Assembly (NCBI GenBank): GCA_002509495.1
Contig: DAEV01000037.1
Span: forward strand, 1 to 6,151
Source: Methanolinea sp. UBA473
Lineage (GTDB): Archaea; Halobacteriota; Methanomicrobia; Methanomicrobiales; Methanospirillaceae
Length of the DNA stretch: 6,151 bases
Direction of reading: 5' to 3'
Position numbers and translations under genes: made by a program. The notes below the pieces were generated by a model. It had not been told where the DNA came from, did not search any database, and saw only the letters and a program-made list of their open reading frames with translations. Positions 4,958 to 6,151 of the stretch are shown here, piece by piece; within the stretch, counting starts at the first letter, position 1, and every line of letters begins with the position of its first letter.

Positions 4958-5593
4958 TCACGCCGGGGTGAGATTCCGGATGAATTCCTGGCGGATCTCT
5001 TCAAGCCGTTCTTCCTGGAAACGGAGGTTCATGCCCATGCTCCGGATGGCAAGTCCCATCTCGTCTCCCACGGTTGTCTTTTCGTCCGAGATCTTGTAGG
5101 TATTCTCAAGGAGTTTGAGGAGGCGTTTGTTGATATCGATGCTCTTCCTCAGGCGGATGTATTCTTCCACGACGGCCAGGTCGACACCGGCGTCCTTCGC
5201 CATCGCGATATCCATCTCGATGATCCTCCGCCGGTTCAGCTGCCCCTCGATGGCTTCATAAAGCTCTTTGTGGGTGATGGGCTTCATGATATAATCCTCG
5301 ATGTAGATCCCGTATTCCTGGGCCTCGCTGGGGGTGAGCTGTTTTGCAGTGAGCATCATGACAGGGATACCCCGGAGCTCGGGGTTGCCCTTGATATGCA
5401 TCAGGGTTTCCCAGCCGTCCATCGGTTCCATCATGATATCGAGAAGGATCAGGTCGGGCTTTACCGAATTTAAAATATCCAGGCATTCTTCCCCGCCGTA
5501 GGCCGCCAGAGTCTGATACCCCCCACGCTCAAGCATGGTGACGAAGATGTCCACGATGAAAGGACTGTCGTCGACGACCATCACGGTATACAT
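4958..5593 (-). CDS. Response regulator receiver protein with helical C-terminal region
   Basis: A 211-residue protein. Residues 1-118 form a CheY-like receiver with all key residues: acidic pair D8-D9, phosphoacceptor D52 (in LILLDIMM), T82 and K104 followed by P105. This should accept phosphate from a histidine kinase, not present here. Residues 119-211 are charged and predicted helical by eye (for example ALA-type stretches AVVEEYIRLRKSIDINKRLL and RFQEERLEEIRQEFI) with no DNA-binding or enzymatic motif that I recognise, so the output is probably protein-protein interaction. The start has GGAGGG (5602-5607) eight bases upstream and shares one base with the stop of the Roadblock gene (TGATG), implying translational coupling. 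The receiver call is firm; the C-terminal function is unknown. Confidence 0.92.
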   Translation of the reverse strand: MYTVMVVDDSPFIVDIFVTMLERGGYQTLAAYGGEECLDILNSVKPDLILLDIMMEPMDGWETLMHIKGNPELRGIPVMMLTAKQLTPSEAQEYGIYIEDYIMKPITHKELYEAIEGQLNRRRIIEMDIAMAKDAGVDLAVVEEYIRLRKSIDINKRLLKLLENTYKISDEKTTVGDEMGLAIRSMGMNLRFQEERLEEIRQEFIRNLTPA

Positions 5594-5952
5594 CAGAATG
5601 TCCCTCCGATCTCCCTCACCAATGCCTGGAGATGTTCCGAAACCGGCGATTTTTCCTCCCCTTCCCGTATCACCGTCACTACGAGGAGTTTTTCACCCGC
5701 ACCCAGCACCCGGATGGTGGTATCGTGCGCCGAAATTGTCACTCCCTCGGGAAGAGGCAGTTTCAGGATGGAGGAGGCCGATTCCGCCGAGGCAAAGAGC
5801 GTTGCGCTCATGGCCGCCAGCCAGGGTTCGTTGAACTCTCCGGAGAGGGATTTCCCGAGCATGATCCCGTCGCGGGAGACAATGGCACACCCTGCGACGC
5901 CCTCCACCTCCATCACTTTTTCAATAAATCCCTGTATCTTCTCTTTCAACAT
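5593..5952 (-). CDS. Roadblock/LC7 domain protein
   Basis: A 119-residue single-domain protein, the usual length. The family pattern is clear: VEGVAGCAIVSRDGIMLGKSL (16-36, GxAIVSRDG turn), the central helix WLAAMSATLFASAESASSIL (44-63), then strands around VTISAHDTTIRVLGAGEKLLVVTVI (71-95). Roadblock proteins are dimeric platforms that bind small GTPases or other signalling partners (MglB type) and are common in methanogens as standalone genes. No MglA-like GTPase is in the window. GGGTGAT lies five bases before ATG 5952. It is the first gene of a two-gene operon with the response regulator. The pairing suggests a joint signalling task, perhaps in polarity or taxis, but that is inference. 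Confidence 0.9.
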   Translation of the reverse strand: MLKEKIQGFIEKVMEVEGVAGCAIVSRDGIMLGKSLSGEFNEPWLAAMSATLFASAESASSILKLPLPEGVTISAHDTTIRVLGAGEKLLVVTVIREGEEKSPVSEHLQALVREIGGTF

Positions 5953-6130
5953 GCCGTATCACCCACCTAGAACACTCCTTATTGCCAGAGGAGTACATCA
6001 GATATTCATTCTTTCTATACATATGCCTGCAGGATCGATCCCACGCGGAGGGAATCCGGACCGCATTCATCGGAGGGGGGAAATGCCGAAGGTAAGGTAG
6101 ATAAGGGATATTGACGAATAAAATACGAGC
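5953..6130. promoter_or_regulatory. Divergent region between Roadblock operon and tRNA gene
   Basis: No gene is convincing here. On the minus strand CATATGTATAG (6015-6025) is a plausible TATA element for the Roadblock operon, giving a leader of about 40 bases. Two symmetrical sequences flank it: a 6-bp inverted repeat ACTCCT / AGGAGT (5974-5979 and 5989-5994) downstream and the 10-base palindrome GGATCGATCC (6032-6041) upstream. On the plus strand, AT-rich sequence at 6097-6124 (including AATAAAATA) precedes the tRNA and probably holds its promoter, though no strong TATA box can be fixed. The GGGTGAT ribosome-binding site lies at 5958-5964. Confidence 0.4.
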
Positions 6131-6151
6131 GGGGCCATAGGGTAGCCTGGC
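6131..6151 (+). tRNA. 5' end of a tRNA gene (cut by the window edge)
   Basis: The last 21 bases fit the start of an archaeal tRNA: acceptor strand GGGGCCA (positions 1-7), U8, A9, a D-stem start GGGT (10-13), A14, G15, CCT and the invariant GG of the D loop. The anticodon lies outside the window so the amino acid cannot be read; the D-arm style GGGTAGCCTGG reminds me of proline tRNAs, a weak hint. It is transcribed divergently from the Roadblock operon. Confidence 0.65.

Noticed and set aside
6023..6100. A 25-codon plus-strand frame before the tRNA
   Set aside because: No ribosome-binding site, atypical composition, and it sits in the divergent promoter region.

Overview
The window (6,151 bases, GC-rich) looks like chromosomal DNA of a methanogenic archaeon, most likely of the order Methanomicrobiales. 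The evidence is a YcaO-TfuA pair of the kind that thioamidates methyl-coenzyme M reductase, archaeal ribosome-binding sites (GGTGAT, GAGGTGA), U-run terminators without GC stems, TATA-like boxes, and a secreted repeat protein of a style common in that order. The taxonomic call is inference; no marker gene or mcrA is in the window.

Layout from left to right. (1) Bases 1-238, minus strand: the first 79 codons of a secreted protein with a signal peptide, cut by the window edge. (2) Bases 239-511: a gap with an inverted repeat and, at its right end, the U-run terminator of the next gene. (3) Bases 512-2087, minus strand: a two-gene operon, nfeD-like then SPFH/band-7 (stomatin/prohibitin class), a membrane-microdomain pair. 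(4) Bases 2088-2240: a divergent promoter region in which neither flanking gene shows a Shine-Dalgarno site. (5) Bases 2241-2831, plus strand: a Yip1-family five-helix membrane protein. Its last 17 codons, including the stop, are repeated almost exactly 107 bases downstream (2888-2938), with a 56-base, two-hairpin insert between the copies. (6) Bases 2965-4804, minus strand: the overlapping pair ycaO-tfuA, convergent with the Yip1 gene, with a TATA-like box and a long inverted repeat ahead of ycaO. (7) Bases 4958-5952, minus strand: a translationally coupled pair of a Roadblock/LC7 protein and a response regulator with an unassigned helical C-terminal region. (8) Bases 5953-6130: promoter region. 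(9) Bases 6131-6151, plus strand: the first 21 bases of a tRNA gene.

Functionally the window holds three small operons. NfeD-SPFH probably forms a membrane scaffold, and the neighbouring Yip1-type protein is also an integral membrane protein. YcaO-TfuA is best explained as the enzyme pair that puts thioglycine into McrA. The Roadblock-receiver pair is a small signalling module without an obvious output.

No transposase, CRISPR array, rRNA or phage gene is visible. The least ordinary features are the duplicated Yip1 gene end around a hairpin insert and the 9-bp inverted repeat that covers the ycaO ribosome-binding site.
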